Assembly: GCA_017623515.1 (NCBI GenBank)
Contig: JAGAOV010000017.1
Location: 241,325-305,324 of the forward strand
Source: Ruminococcus sp.
GTDB taxonomy: Bacteria > Bacillota > Clostridia > Oscillospirales > Ruminococcaceae
Length of the DNA: 64,000 nucleotides
Direction of reading: 5' to 3'
Part shown: positions 50,519-60,385 of the stretch, one piece after another
Numbering within the stretch: the first letter of the stretch is position 1
Layout of the letters: every line of letters begins with the position of its first letter
Notes under the pieces: generated by a model
Seen by the model: only the letters and a program-made list of their open reading frames with translations
Databases searched by the model: none
Told to the model about the DNA's origin: nothing
Program-made: the position numbers and the translations under genes

Positions 50519-51524
50519 TATTGGAATCGACCTCGGCACGGCGAATACCGTGATAACAATAAGCGGAAAGGGCGTTGTACTCAGCGAGCCGTCCGCAGTA
50601 GCATATGATACAAGAAGTCTGGAGATACTTGCAGTAGGCGATGAAGCATATGCAATGATAGGAAAAACTCCGGAATACATAAAGGTAGTGAGACCACTGT
50701 GCAACGGCGTTATTTCTGATGACCGCATGACTCAGTATATGATACGTGATATGATAGAGCGTGTAACAGGGAATCGGCTTATAAAGCCGAGAATTATTAT
50801 CTGCGTACCGTCATTTATAACGGATGTTGAAAAACGTGCAGTTGTAGAAGCGGCAATGAGCGCAGGCTCACGCAAGGCGTATCTTATTGACGAGCCTATC
50901 GCTGCACTTATAGGTGCAGGAGTAAACATCAGCCTTGCAACAGGAAATATGATAGTAGATATTGGCGGCGGTACAACAGACGCTGCAATCGTGTCTATGA
51001 ACGGCGTTGTTACATCCCATTCTATCAAATCGGCAGGAAACACTATAGATCAGGCGATAATCAGATATATGCAGACGAAATACAAGCTGCTTATAGGTGA
51101 GCGTACAGCAGAGAAGATAAAGTGTGAGCTTACAAATCTCTATGATCCGTGTGAGAATGTGACAATGTTTGCAAAGGGAAGAAATCTTGTAAGCGGCATG
51201 CCGGAGCAGATCGAAATAAGCGAGCTTGATATATTTGAAGCTATTGAGGATGAGATCACTCAGATCATACATGCAATCAAGAAGGTTCTTGAGGAGACAC
51301 CGCCGGAGCTTGTAGGTGATATTTACGAAAATGGAATACTTCTTGCAGGCGGCGGTGCACTTCTGGGCGGACTTTCAAAGCTTGTTGAACGTACTCTTAA
51401 AGTGAAGTGTGTGGTTGCACAGAATCCTCTTGGATGTGTTGCAAAGGGAACTGCAATTGCGTTCAGAAAGGTAGATAAGCTGCTGGACGGCTTTGAGCAT
51501 ATCGGCGTTTATCAGTATCAGTAA
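50505..51524 (+). CDS. mreB: MreB/Mbl actin-like rod-shape protein
   Basis: 339 residues. Actin-fold motifs: phosphate 1 IGIDLGTANT, connect 1 EPIAALIGAG, phosphate 2 MIVDIGGGTTDAAIV, and adenosine loop GILLAGGGALLGG. It forms membrane-bound filaments that guide wall synthesis. It starts within the comF end (14-base overlap). The usual partners mreC and mreD are not adjacent. Confidence 0.92.
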   Translation: MAAIDIGIDLGTANTVITISGKGVVLSEPSAVAYDTRSLEILAVGDEAYAMIGKTPEYIKVVRPLCNGVISDDRMTQYMIRDMIERVTGNRLIKPRIIICVPSFITDVEKRAVVEAAMSAGSRKAYLIDEPIAALIGAGVNISLATGNMIVDIGGGTTDAAIVSMNGVVTSHSIKSAGNTIDQAIIRYMQTKYKLLIGERTAEKIKCELTNLYDPCENVTMFAKGRNLVSGMPEQIEISELDIFEAIEDEITQIIHAIKKVLEETPPELVGDIYENGILLAGGGALLGGLSKLVERTLKVKCVVAQNPLGCVAKGTAIAFRKVDKLLDGFEHIGVYQYQ

Positions 51525-51581
51525 ATAGGGTAATACCGCCGAAAGGCGTGATTATAAAAAATAATTATAAGGAGCGTTTTT

Positions 51582-51617
51582 TTGAAAAACACAGCTAAAA
51601 AGGAGATTGCAGCGTAA
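51582..51617 (+). CDS. Possible 11-residue leader peptide
   Basis: TTG start seven bases after AAGGAG, then KNTAKKEIAA and TAA. A strong hairpin follows at once (51618-51653). The pair resembles an attenuator or a remnant of a lost gene in front of the GNAT gene; translation is not proven. Confidence 0.35.
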   Translation: MKNTAKKEIAA

Positions 51618-51654
51618 ACGGGAGGTTTGCGTTTGCATCTGCACAAACCTCCCG
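51617..51654 (+). terminator. Hairpin before the GNAT gene
   Basis: Twelve-base stem ACGGGAGGTTTG / CAAACCTCCCGT with a 14-base loop, followed by ATTGTC rather than a T tract, so a terminator only in a loose sense. Confidence 0.6.
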
Positions 51655-51688
51655 TATTGTCAGTCAACAATTTTCAGGAGGAAAAATA

Positions 51689-52345
51689 ATGAATAAACAT
51701 GACTATATTATCCGTTTGGAGACAGAAAACGATTACCGTGAAACAGAAAACCTCGCCCGTGAAGCATTCTGGAATTTAAGTTTTCCCGGCTGCGATGAGC
51801 ATTACTTTATCCATGTAATGAGAAGCCATGAGGCTTTTGTTCCGGAGCTTGGCTATGTTCTTGAAGCTGATGGAAAGATCATCGGCAGTATCATGTACAC
51901 AAAGGCGAAGCTGGTGGATGAAGATGGCAATGAAAAGCAGATCCTTTCAATGGGGCCTATCTGCATTCATCCCGATTATCAGAGAATGGGCTATGGCAAG
52001 GCTCTCCTTGAGCATACATTTAAGAAAGCAATTGAGATGGGATATGACACTGTTATAAACTTCGGTAATCCCGATAATTATGTTGCAAGAGGCTACAAGA
52101 GCTGCAAAAAGTACAATGTATGTTTTGAGGGTGATGTTTTTCCGGCAGCACTGCTGGTAAAGGAGTTGAAAGACGGTGTGTTTGACGGCAGAAAGTGGTT
52201 TTATCATCCTAATGATGCTGACGCACCATGCGCCGATACCGAGGCTGTGGCTGAATTTGACAAGCTTTTCCCGCCAAAGGAGAAAAAGTGGCAGCCCAGT
52301 CAGGAGGAGTTTTACATTCACAGTCATTCTGTAATAAGCTGGTAA
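51689..52345 (+). CDS. GNAT family N-acetyltransferase
   Basis: 218 residues. The acetyl-CoA motif is MGPICIHPDYQRMGYGKALLEH at about residues 88-110 (V/I-x-P-x-x-Q-x-x-G-x-G-x), preceded by GSIMYTKAKLVDEDG. The ~80 residues after the domain (FYHPNDADAPC...) are an extension of unknown role. AGGAGG precedes the ATG. Substrate unknown. Confidence 0.87.
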   Translation: MNKHDYIIRLETENDYRETENLAREAFWNLSFPGCDEHYFIHVMRSHEAFVPELGYVLEADGKIIGSIMYTKAKLVDEDGNEKQILSMGPICIHPDYQRMGYGKALLEHTFKKAIEMGYDTVINFGNPDNYVARGYKSCKKYNVCFEGDVFPAALLVKELKDGVFDGRKWFYHPNDADAPCADTEAVAEFDKLFPPKEKKWQPSQEEFYIHSHSVISW

Positions 52346-52356
52346 GCGGATAAAAA

Positions 52357-52410
52357 ATGGGATTGCTGCAAGCATAAAAAGCTGCTGCGGCAGTCCCATA
52401 TTATTTTGAG
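52357..52410 (+). terminator. Terminator after the GNAT gene
   Basis: ATGGGATTGCTGCA (52357-52370) pairs with TGCGGCAGTCCCAT (52386-52399) around an inner GC/GC hairpin, then ATTATTTTG. Confidence 0.75.
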
Positions 52411-52530
52411 AACAGCAGATAAATATTCATAAAGAATAAAAGCTATGGGAACAGGTAATACTTATCGTGTATGTTTTGCATAAATTTCCTGTTTGAATGT
52501 CGTTGAATTCACTGAAATCTGCTGTATCTA

Positions 52531-52559
52531 TTGCAATTGTTTGTGATTTCATGTATAAT
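52531..52559 (+). promoter_or_regulatory. Promoter of recJ operon
   Basis: TTGCAA at 52531-52536 and TATAAT at 52554-52559, spacer 17. Confidence 0.85.
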
Positions 52560-52603
52560 AAAATCATATAATGAGATATTCAGTTTGCAGGAGGAGAAGG
52601 AAG

Positions 52604-54631
52604 ATGAATAAGTGGCAGATAATTGAGCCGGACCAAAATGCAGTTCAGGCATTGTACGCTGGGAGCAACATCTCAAAGCTCTGTGCGGAGGTTCTTGCAG
52701 CAAGAAATATACGCAGTATTGAGGATGCAGCAAAGCTGCTTAACTGCGGCGGTCTGTCTGATCCGTTTATAATAAGGGACATGCAGCTTGCCGCCGATAT
52801 AATAAATGAAGCTATAGACAGCGGGAAGCCGATGTGCGTATACGGAGACTATGACTGCGACGGTGTTATGGCAACAGTTATTCTTTATTCGTATCTTTCT
52901 GAGCTTGGTGCAGATGTTATATTTTACATTCCTGAAAGAGAAGAAGGCTACGGAATGAATGAATCCGCAGTTCGTCAGCTTGCAGAGGATGGAATACAGC
53001 TTATAATTACAGTTGACAACGGCATAACAGCCATAAAAGAAGCAGAGCTTATATATGAGCTTGGAATGCAGCTTGTAATAACAGATCATCATCAGCCGCT
53101 TGAGGAGCTTCCTCGTGCGGAAGCAATAGTAGATCCTCACAGAAGCGACTGTCCTTCTCCTTACAAGAAATACTGCGGTGCAGGTCTTGCACTCCTGCTT
53201 ACGGCTGCGCTTGACGGCGGTGACTATACAATGACACTGGAACAGTTCGGAGAGCTTGCAGCTATAGCAACAGTAGCAGATGTTGTGGAGCTTTCCGGCG
53301 AGAATCGTTTTCTTGTGAGCAGAGGTATACAGTATCTTGCGAATACTGAACGAGCAGGACTTCTTGCGCTTATGGAAAAAAGCGGAGTTCTTGGTAAAAA
53401 GCTTACCTCAACAACGCTTGCCTTCTCGCTTGCACCACGTATAAATGCGGCAGGACGTTTCGGCTCGCCGGTTCAGGCAGTACGCCTTATGCTTTCGGAA
53501 GATTCTGAGGAAGCTGCACAGCTTGCACAGGAGCTTGAAAACTGCAATCATGCACGAAAGCAGGAGGAGGAGAATATAATCCTTGAGGTTCAGAAGCAGA
53601 TAGAGTCTGATCCAGCCATGCTTTCCCAGAGAGTGCTTGTTTTTGCAGGCAAGGAATGGCATCACGGCGTAATAGGAATAGCCGCCGCACGTTTGCAGGA
53701 ACGCTTTGGCAAGCCTGTTTTCATGATAACAATAGAGGAAAACGGGGCAAGAGGCTCTGCACGTTCATTCGGTGAATTTTCCGTATTTGAATGCCTTGAT
53801 GCATGCAGAGGGCATCTTGTGAAATACGGCGGACATCCGGGTGCAGGCGGATTTTCTCTTGAAAAGGAGAGTATACCTGCATTTATGGCGGCTGTACAGA
53901 AGTATGCCGGAGAAAATCACAAGGAAATGCCGGTGCTTACCTCAAGAGCAGACAAGCTTCTTCTTCCGGAGGATCTTACCCTTGAAAATATCGGCGGTCT
54001 TTCGGTGCTTGAACCATTCGGCGCAGGCAATCCGTCACCGGTATTTGCACTCTGTCATGCGGTACTCAAAGAGCTTGTACCGCTTTCAGGAGGAGCGCAT
54101 ACAAAAATGCGTCTTATATATGGCACGATGGCAATTGAAGCACTTCTGTTTCGCACTGCACCGGCTGATGTAGAGCTTAAGCCGGAGGATATGTGTGATC
54201 TTCTTGTGAGTGCAGGAGTGAGTACATTCAACGGAAGAAACAGTATAAGTCTTATTATTCAGGATTACAGACGAAGCGGAGTAAAGCAGGCGAAATACTT
54301 TGCCGCATATTCCGCATATGAACAGTTTACAAGAGGCGAGGAACTTTCCAAGGCGTATTATGCTGCAATTGCGCCCAAGAGGGAAGAACTTGCCGCAGTA
54401 TATAAAAGCATACCGGAAACAGGTATAGCTATAGATGCACTTTTTATAAGAATGCAGCATATAGATATGAATTACTGCAAGCTGAGAATAGCACTTGATG
54501 TTTTTAGGGAACTCGGACTTGTAAGTATAGATATGTTTCACAGTAATGTGAAGCGGCTGCCTGTAAACGGCAAAGTAAATTTAGAGGATTCGGTGCTGCT
54601 TAGCAGTATCCGGCAGAAAGGGGCTGTATAA
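52604..54631 (+). CDS. recJ: Single-strand-DNA-specific exonuclease RecJ
   Basis: 675 residues from the ATG behind GGAGGAGAAGG. DHH phosphoesterase motifs VYGDYDCDGVMA, ITVDNG and VITDHHQP, then the DHHA1 region HGVIGIAAARLQERFGKP and GGHPGAGGFSL, an OB domain and a ~110-residue C-terminal extension. A 5'-3' exonuclease in recombination and mismatch repair. Leads a run of genes: rel starts four bases after its stop. Confidence 0.95.
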   Translation: MNKWQIIEPDQNAVQALYAGSNISKLCAEVLAARNIRSIEDAAKLLNCGGLSDPFIIRDMQLAADIINEAIDSGKPMCVYGDYDCDGVMATVILYSYLSELGADVIFYIPEREEGYGMNESAVRQLAEDGIQLIITVDNGITAIKEAELIYELGMQLVITDHHQPLEELPRAEAIVDPHRSDCPSPYKKYCGAGLALLLTAALDGGDYTMTLEQFGELAAIATVADVVELSGENRFLVSRGIQYLANTERAGLLALMEKSGVLGKKLTSTTLAFSLAPRINAAGRFGSPVQAVRLMLSEDSEEAAQLAQELENCNHARKQEEENIILEVQKQIESDPAMLSQRVLVFAGKEWHHGVIGIAAARLQERFGKPVFMITIEENGARGSARSFGEFSVFECLDACRGHLVKYGGHPGAGGFSLEKESIPAFMAAVQKYAGENHKEMPVLTSRADKLLLPEDLTLENIGGLSVLEPFGAGNPSPVFALCHAVLKELVPLSGGAHTKMRLIYGTMAIEALLFRTAPADVELKPEDMCDLLVSAGVSTFNGRNSISLIIQDYRRSGVKQAKYFAAYSAYEQFTRGEELSKAYYAAIAPKREELAAVYKSIPETGIAIDALFIRMQHIDMNYCKLRIALDVFRELGLVSIDMFHSNVKRLPVNGKVNLEDSVLLSSIRQKGAV

Positions 54632-54634
54632 TAT

Positions 54635-56848
54635 ATGAATACTATAAGCAAGATGGAACTGCACTCAGTTGAGGAACTGATGGAAAAAATTGTAGAAACG
54701 GATAAGAATTACAATACCCAGAAGATCAGGGCTGCATTTGAATTTGCGAATAAGGCGCACGGAGATCAGAAGCGTTCTTCCGGCGAACCGTATATTGTGC
54801 ATCCTCTTTCAGTGGCAAGTATTCTTGTTGATCTGGGAATGGATACAGATACAATATGCGCTGCACTTCTCCATGATGTTATAGAGGATACAGATTATTC
54901 CTTTGATGATGTAAAAGAGATGTTCGGAGAAACTGTTGCCATGCTGGTTGAGAGCGTAACCAAGATCACTCGTATGCCTTACTTTAACGAAAAGGAACAG
55001 CAGGCAAAGAACTTCATGAAGATACTTCTTGCAATGTCACATGATATACGTGTAATGATAATAAAGCTTGCGGACAGACTTCATAATATACGCACACTTG
55101 ATTTTCTTCCTCAGAGAAAGAAGCTGAGGATCGCAGAGGAAACGCTGAAGATATATGCACCTATGGCACGTCAGATGGGAATGTATGCTTTATATGATGA
55201 AATGGTAGACACAGCATTCAAGCATATGGACTGGTTTGCCTATTCTGAGGTAGAGCATATGATGCACCTGAAAAAGGAAAAGCGTGAAGAATTTATCGAA
55301 AGCATAATAGAGAGACTTCATAAGGAGCTTGAAAAGTGCAATTTCAAGGAAAAGCCGGAAATATACGGACGTGTAAAGAGCATTTACGGTATCTACAACA
55401 AGGTATATAAGAAGCACAAGCAGATAGAAGAGGTTTTTGATAAGTACGCAGTCCGTGTTATCGTGAACGATATAAATGAGTGCTACAGCGTTCTTGGTGT
55501 GGTACACAATATATTCAGTCCATTTGTAGACCGTTTCAAGGACTATATCGCAGTGCCTAAATCCAATGGCTACCGTTCACTTCATACCACAGTTATGTCA
55601 AGGGAAAGCATACCCTTTGAGGTACAGATACGTACAAAGGAAATGCACGCATCAGCAGAATATGGTGTTGCAGCTCACTGGAAGTACAAGGAGGGCATAC
55701 AGAAAACAGATGACCTTGTAGAGCGTATGGAATGGGTACGTACCATGATCGAGAACCAGCAGGTATCCGATGATGTAGAGGAGATCGTGAGCGTTCTTAA
55801 TGAGGATATTGCCAAGGAGGAAATAGTCGTACTTTCTCCGAAGGCTGATTATTATCCATTGCCAAAGGGTGCAACTCCTCTTGATTTTGCGTACAGGATT
55901 CATACTAATGTAGGTCACAGTGCTGTAGGAGCAATAGTAAACGGAAGGATAGTTCCGCTGGATTATGAGCTTAAAACAGGAGAAGTATGCAATATTCTCC
56001 GCTCTAAAGATCCGAACAAAGGTCCGAGCCGTGAATGGCTGAAGATAGTTGTCACAAATCATGCCCGTACTAAAATACGCACATGGCTGAAAAAGGAATG
56101 CCGCGAAGAGAACATTATGCGCGGAAAGACCAGCATAGAGCAGGAGCTTCGCCGTCTCAGGATCGTTGTATCAGCAGAAGAGATGGACGAATTTCTCAAT
56201 GATATGGTAAGGAAGTATCTCTCTCCGTCTCTTGATGATTTCTATGCGTCTATCGGCTACGGCGGCATTTCAATGCAGAAGATGACAGCACGCCTTATTG
56301 AGCGATTCAATAAGCGCATTGACAAGACAGAATCTGCGGAAGAGGGCTTCGTTCCGATAACTGCACCTGTGAAAAATACAGGAAGCAACTGCATTACGAT
56401 CGATAAGATCGATGATGTTGTATATAAGCTTGCCAAGTGCTGCAGTCCTGTTCCGGGAGATGATATTATAGGATTTATTACAAGAGGGCATGGCATATCT
56501 ATCCATTCCAAGAACTGTGTGAATTATGTTTCCGCTGTTAAGAGGAATTCTCCTGAGGACATGGAAAGATGGATGGAAGTAAGATGGACGGACAATGCAC
56601 AGCCTGTAAAGCTCAGTACCAATATTGAGGTTATGGCAGTTGACCGTGTGGGACTTCTGTTTGATGTTGCAAGGGTAATATCAGAGTCTCATGTTTTCAT
56701 TGAAAATCTGAATTCACGCCACCTGAAAAACGGCAATGCTGTAGTTGACGCAAGCGTTCAGGTTGATGATGTTGAGCAGCTTAATGCTCTTATGAATAAG
56801 ATACGCAAGCAGAAGGGTGTAATTTCTGTTGATCGTGCAAGAAAGTGA
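54635..56848 (+). CDS. rel: Bifunctional (p)ppGpp synthetase/hydrolase (RelA/SpoT)
   Basis: 737 residues. HD hydrolase domain (HPLSVASIL, LLHDVIEDT), synthetase domain (GRVKSIYGIYNK, YIAVPKSNGYRSLHTT, cited in part), TGS domain (VLSPKADYYPLPKGATPLDFAYRIHTNVG region ~395-425), a CC-type region (KCCSPVPGDDIIGF) and a C-terminal ACT domain. Controls the stringent response. Both catalytic halves look intact. Confidence 0.96.
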   Translation: MNTISKMELHSVEELMEKIVETDKNYNTQKIRAAFEFANKAHGDQKRSSGEPYIVHPLSVASILVDLGMDTDTICAALLHDVIEDTDYSFDDVKEMFGETVAMLVESVTKITRMPYFNEKEQQAKNFMKILLAMSHDIRVMIIKLADRLHNIRTLDFLPQRKKLRIAEETLKIYAPMARQMGMYALYDEMVDTAFKHMDWFAYSEVEHMMHLKKEKREEFIESIIERLHKELEKCNFKEKPEIYGRVKSIYGIYNKVYKKHKQIEEVFDKYAVRVIVNDINECYSVLGVVHNIFSPFVDRFKDYIAVPKSNGYRSLHTTVMSRESIPFEVQIRTKEMHASAEYGVAAHWKYKEGIQKTDDLVERMEWVRTMIENQQVSDDVEEIVSVLNEDIAKEEIVVLSPKADYYPLPKGATPLDFAYRIHTNVGHSAVGAIVNGRIVPLDYELKTGEVCNILRSKDPNKGPSREWLKIVVTNHARTKIRTWLKKECREENIMRGKTSIEQELRRLRIVVSAEEMDEFLNDMVRKYLSPSLDDFYASIGYGGISMQKMTARLIERFNKRIDKTESAEEGFVPITAPVKNTGSNCITIDKIDDVVYKLAKCCSPVPGDDIIGFITRGHGISIHSKNCVNYVSAVKRNSPEDMERWMEVRWTDNAQPVKLSTNIEVMAVDRVGLLFDVARVISESHVFIENLNSRHLKNGNAVVDASVQVDDVEQLNALMNKIRKQKGVISVDRARK

Positions 56849-56857
56849 GGATAACTT

Positions 56858-57490
56858 ATGAGAGCAGTACAGACTCTTTGTCTTGGCAGTCTTGCCACAA
56901 ACTGTTATCTTGTATATACCGGAGAAAAGCAGGTAATTGCAGCAGATATAGGCGGTGACGCCGGAAAGCTTCTCCGTTTTCTGGAAGAACGAAAGCTTAC
57001 TCTGTCAAAAATACTCCTGACACATGGACACTGGGATCATATCGGTGCTGTAGCTGAGGTTCAGAGAGCCACAGGTGCAGAGGTCTATATTCATGAGCAG
57101 GATGCGGAAATGTTATCCGATACTACTCTTAATCTTGCTTCATGGATAGATCCTTTCTGTGATTGTCTGGCAGTTACAGATTACCATACAGTAAAGGACG
57201 GCGACGTTATTGAGGATGGTGATGCAGCCTTTACAGTAATGCATACATCCGGTCATACAAAGGGCAGCGTATGCTATATATGCGAGGATATAATCCTTGC
57301 AGGGGATACACTGTTCCGCTTGTCCCGTGGAAGAACAGACTTCCCAGGCGGCAGTGATGCGGAAATGCTTGAATCGTTTCGTAAGCTGAAAAATCTTTCC
57401 GGTGACTATAGAGTATTTCCCGGACATAATGAAGCGACTACCCTTGAATTTGAGAGAAAAAATAATCCTGTTATGCGAGGAATTTTATGA
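56858..57490 (+). CDS. Metallo-beta-lactamase fold hydrolase (glyoxalase II-like)
   Basis: 210 residues. Metal site LTHGHWDHIGAV (HxHxDH form THGHWDH), second His in MHTSGHTKGSVC, AGDTLF and FPGHNEATTL. The family often hydrolyses S-lactoylglutathione-like thioesters; in Firmicutes the substrate is uncertain. It sits nine bases after rel and overlaps hemZ by four. Confidence 0.9.
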   Translation: MRAVQTLCLGSLATNCYLVYTGEKQVIAADIGGDAGKLLRFLEERKLTLSKILLTHGHWDHIGAVAEVQRATGAEVYIHEQDAEMLSDTTLNLASWIDPFCDCLAVTDYHTVKDGDVIEDGDAAFTVMHTSGHTKGSVCYICEDIILAGDTLFRLSRGRTDFPGGSDAEMLESFRKLKNLSGDYRVFPGHNEATTLEFERKNNPVMRGIL

Positions 57491-59016
57491 GCGATAAGAT
57501 GAAAGCCCAGTCCTTTTCTGTGTTTCTTCATGGTCATGGACTTAAATATGAAATTGAATGTATTTTAAAAGTGTTCGTACCCGCAGTGCGATTCCAGTTT
57601 TATTTTGATGATTTGTCTCTGCTTCCTGAATGCAGCACGTACGCAGCAGTGCAGCTGCGTCAGGGCAGAGCACACACTTATTTCTACTGCGCCGTTTCTC
57701 TTGACGGGAAGCGGCAGCGTCTTTCTGTGAAAACAGACAGACTTTATCCGGATACAGATAAGAAGCAGTGTGAGGTAATTATAACAAAGCTTCTTTTCCG
57801 TATGCTCCATGAAATCACCGGAATTGATGTACCATGGGGTATACTTACAGGAATACGTCCGGTGCGCAAGGTTCTTCCGCTTATGGAAAAAGGTAAGAGT
57901 AAAGAGGAGATATTCGCACAGCTTCGTGAAGAATACTGGATCTCCGATGAAAAGCTGAATCTTGTTTATGATACGGCTCTCGTGCAGAAGCCTCTCCTTG
58001 AAGCTACTCCTGCAAATTCAGTAGGACTTTACGTTTCCATACCGTTCTGTCCCACAAGATGCAGCTATTGTTCCTTTGTATCTCATTCAGTTGAACAGGC
58101 AAAGAAGCTTATGCCTGATTACATCCGTTTGCTTTGTGATGAACTGAAAATATGGGGCGGCATAGTTCAAGAGCTTGGACTTATCGTGGATACAGTCTAC
58201 TTCGGCGGCGGTACGCCTACATCAGTAAGCGCAGAGCATCTGGAACAGCTTCTTGCGGCAGTTGAGGAGAACTTCGACCTTACACATATCCGTGAATACT
58301 GCGTTGAAGCCGGCAGACCGGATACTATCACCGAGGATAAGCTTCGTGTGCTGAAAGCCCACGGTGTTGACAGAATATCAATCAATCCTCAGACTATGAA
58401 TGATTCAGTCCTTGAAAAGATCGGCAGAAAGCATACATCAGCCGAAATTGTAGAATCTTACCGTCTTGCACGTTCCATTGGATTTGAGAATATCAACATG
58501 GATCTTATAGCAGGTCTGCCAGATGATACTCCCGAAAGCTTCAGAGACACTCTGACAAAGGTGATTGACCTTGATCCCGACAGCATAACTGTCCATACTC
58601 TTACTCTTAAACGTGCAGCAAATCTCTTTGCAGAGGGTGTGTCTCAGCTTGATAATCCTGTACGAGAAATGGTTCGGGACAGCATAGCAATGCTGCCGGC
58701 TAATGGTTATCAGCCTTACTATATGTACCGTCAGAAGAATACTATCGACAATCAGGAGAATGTAGGCTATGCCAAGGCAGGGAAGGAGTCCTATTATAAT
58801 ATGCTTATAATGGATGAAACACAGTCTATTTTTGGTGCAGGCTGTGCAGCATCCACCAAGCTTGTTGAGCCTAACGGCATGATAACCCGTGTATGCAATT
58901 ACAAATTCCCGTATGAATACATCGCTCAGTTCGATCAGCTTATGGAAAAGAAAAAGCAGGTCTATGAGATATACGAGCGAATCCGTAAGCAGGAGGCATC
59001 AGATGCAGAAGAATGA
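57487..59016 (+). CDS. hemZ: Radical SAM coproporphyrinogen dehydrogenase-like HemZ
   Basis: 509 residues. An N-terminal ~170-residue HemZ-specific part precedes the radical SAM core with CPTRCSYCSF, VYFGGGTPTSV and VEAGRPDT. The C-terminal QENVGYAKAGKESYYNMLIM is typical of HemN/HemZ-like proteins. Its exact reaction in Firmicutes, which use the coproporphyrin route, is not settled. The start is the ATGA overlap with the upstream hydrolase. Confidence 0.92.
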   Translation: MSDKMKAQSFSVFLHGHGLKYEIECILKVFVPAVRFQFYFDDLSLLPECSTYAAVQLRQGRAHTYFYCAVSLDGKRQRLSVKTDRLYPDTDKKQCEVIITKLLFRMLHEITGIDVPWGILTGIRPVRKVLPLMEKGKSKEEIFAQLREEYWISDEKLNLVYDTALVQKPLLEATPANSVGLYVSIPFCPTRCSYCSFVSHSVEQAKKLMPDYIRLLCDELKIWGGIVQELGLIVDTVYFGGGTPTSVSAEHLEQLLAAVEENFDLTHIREYCVEAGRPDTITEDKLRVLKAHGVDRISINPQTMNDSVLEKIGRKHTSAEIVESYRLARSIGFENINMDLIAGLPDDTPESFRDTLTKVIDLDPDSITVHTLTLKRAANLFAEGVSQLDNPVREMVRDSIAMLPANGYQPYYMYRQKNTIDNQENVGYAKAGKESYYNMLIMDETQSIFGAGCAASTKLVEPNGMITRVCNYKFPYEYIAQFDQLMEKKKQVYEIYERIRKQEASDAEE

Positions 59017-60358
59017 TATTTACACAGTTACAATAGATGATCTTACAGCAGAGGGCAGCGGCGTATGTCACATAGATGGAATGGCGGTTTTCGTACCGGA
59101 TACAGCGGCAGGCGATGAAGCTGAGATAAAGATGGTCAAGGTGCTTAAAAAGTATGCATTCGGTATTGTACATAAGCTTATAAAGCCGTCTGCTGACAGA
59201 ATACAATCGGACTGCAAATACTGCCGTCAGTGCGGAGGATGCACCTTCCGACACATAAGCTACGAAAAGGAACTTGAAATCAAGTCTAAGATAGTTAAGG
59301 ATGCATTTGAGAGAATAGGGAAGCTTCATCCTGAATTTCTGCCCATAATAGGCGGTGAGAGCCGTGTACGTTACAGAAACAAAGCACAGTATCCTGTATC
59401 CTGCGACAAAAACGGAAAGCTTATATGCGGATTTTACGCAAAGAGAAGTCACCGCACTGTACCAATAGATGATTGTCTGCTTCAGCCGGAGAGCTTCAAA
59501 AAGGCTGTGGATATAATAATTGACTATGCTCAGGAAAAGAAAATTTCTGCCTACAATGAGGATACAAACACCGGAATTCTCCGTCATATATATCTGCGTG
59601 AGGGCTATCACAGCGGCGAGATGATGGTGTGCATTGTTGTCAGAAAGGCGATAGAGCGTGAACTGAAAGGAATTATACCAAGACTTACAGGCGTTATGCC
59701 GGAGATAAAGAGCATTGTAATGAATGTGAATCCGGAAAAGACCAATGTCATCCTCGGCAGAAAGACAGTTACCCTTTGGGGCAGCGATACTATTACCGAT
59801 ACAATGTGCGGAAATGAAACTGAGATTTCGCCGCTTTCATTCTATCAGGTGAACACACCTCAGGCGGAAAAGCTTTACGGTGCTGCGAAGGAATTTGCAG
59901 GTCTTACAGGCAAGGAGCGACTTCTTGACCTTTACTGCGGCGCAGGAACTATCGGACTTTCCATGGCAGATAAGGCAAGTTCAGTGCTGGGCGTTGAAGT
60001 CGTACCTCCGGCAGTTGAGAATGCGAAGAAAAATGCAGAACGCAATGGTATTGAAAATGCGGAATTCATCTGCGGTGATGCAGGTGAGGTTGCAAAGAAG
60101 CTTGCAGATGAAAACATGCTGCCCGATGTTATAGTAGCCGATCCGCCGAGAAAGGGCTGTGACATGCAGACCATTGATGCTGTATGCAGAATGAATCCGG
60201 AGCGTTTGGTAATGGTATCATGCAATCCCGCCACCGCCGCAAGAGACTGCGCAGTCCTTTGCGAGAGACAATATAAAATAGAAAAGGTTCAGCCGGTGGA
60301 TCTGTTTCCGGGGACGGGGCACGTTGAGTGCGTAGTTCTGCTGACAAGAAACAATTGA
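59003..60358 (+). CDS. rlmD: 23S rRNA (uracil-C5)-methyltransferase, RlmD/RumA family
   Basis: 451 residues from ATG 59003 behind AGGAGG; a longer frame from 58889 runs inside hemZ. TRAM domain at residues ~1-60, then a 4Fe-4S set CKYCRQCGGC, a SAM-binding region LLDLYCGAGTIGLSMA, and the catalytic Cys in VMVSCNPATAARD. In Firmicutes this family modifies U747 and/or U1939 of 23S rRNA. Its start overlaps hemZ by 14 bases; last gene of the run. Confidence 0.92.
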   Translation: MQKNDIYTVTIDDLTAEGSGVCHIDGMAVFVPDTAAGDEAEIKMVKVLKKYAFGIVHKLIKPSADRIQSDCKYCRQCGGCTFRHISYEKELEIKSKIVKDAFERIGKLHPEFLPIIGGESRVRYRNKAQYPVSCDKNGKLICGFYAKRSHRTVPIDDCLLQPESFKKAVDIIIDYAQEKKISAYNEDTNTGILRHIYLREGYHSGEMMVCIVVRKAIERELKGIIPRLTGVMPEIKSIVMNVNPEKTNVILGRKTVTLWGSDTITDTMCGNETEISPLSFYQVNTPQAEKLYGAAKEFAGLTGKERLLDLYCGAGTIGLSMADKASSVLGVEVVPPAVENAKKNAERNGIENAEFICGDAGEVAKKLADENMLPDVIVADPPRKGCDMQTIDAVCRMNPERLVMVSCNPATAARDCAVLCERQYKIEKVQPVDLFPGTGHVECVVLLTRNN

Positions 60359-60359
60359 T

Positions 60360-60385
60360 AAAACCGCGATTTTACGCGGTTTTAC
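60360..60385 (+). terminator. Terminator after rlmD
   Basis: AAAACCGCG / CGCGGTTTT stem with a 6-base loop. Confidence 0.78.

Noticed and set aside
58889-59002. 38-codon N-terminal extension of RlmD
   Set aside because: It lies inside hemZ in another frame; AGGAGG at 58991-58996 marks the start at 59003.
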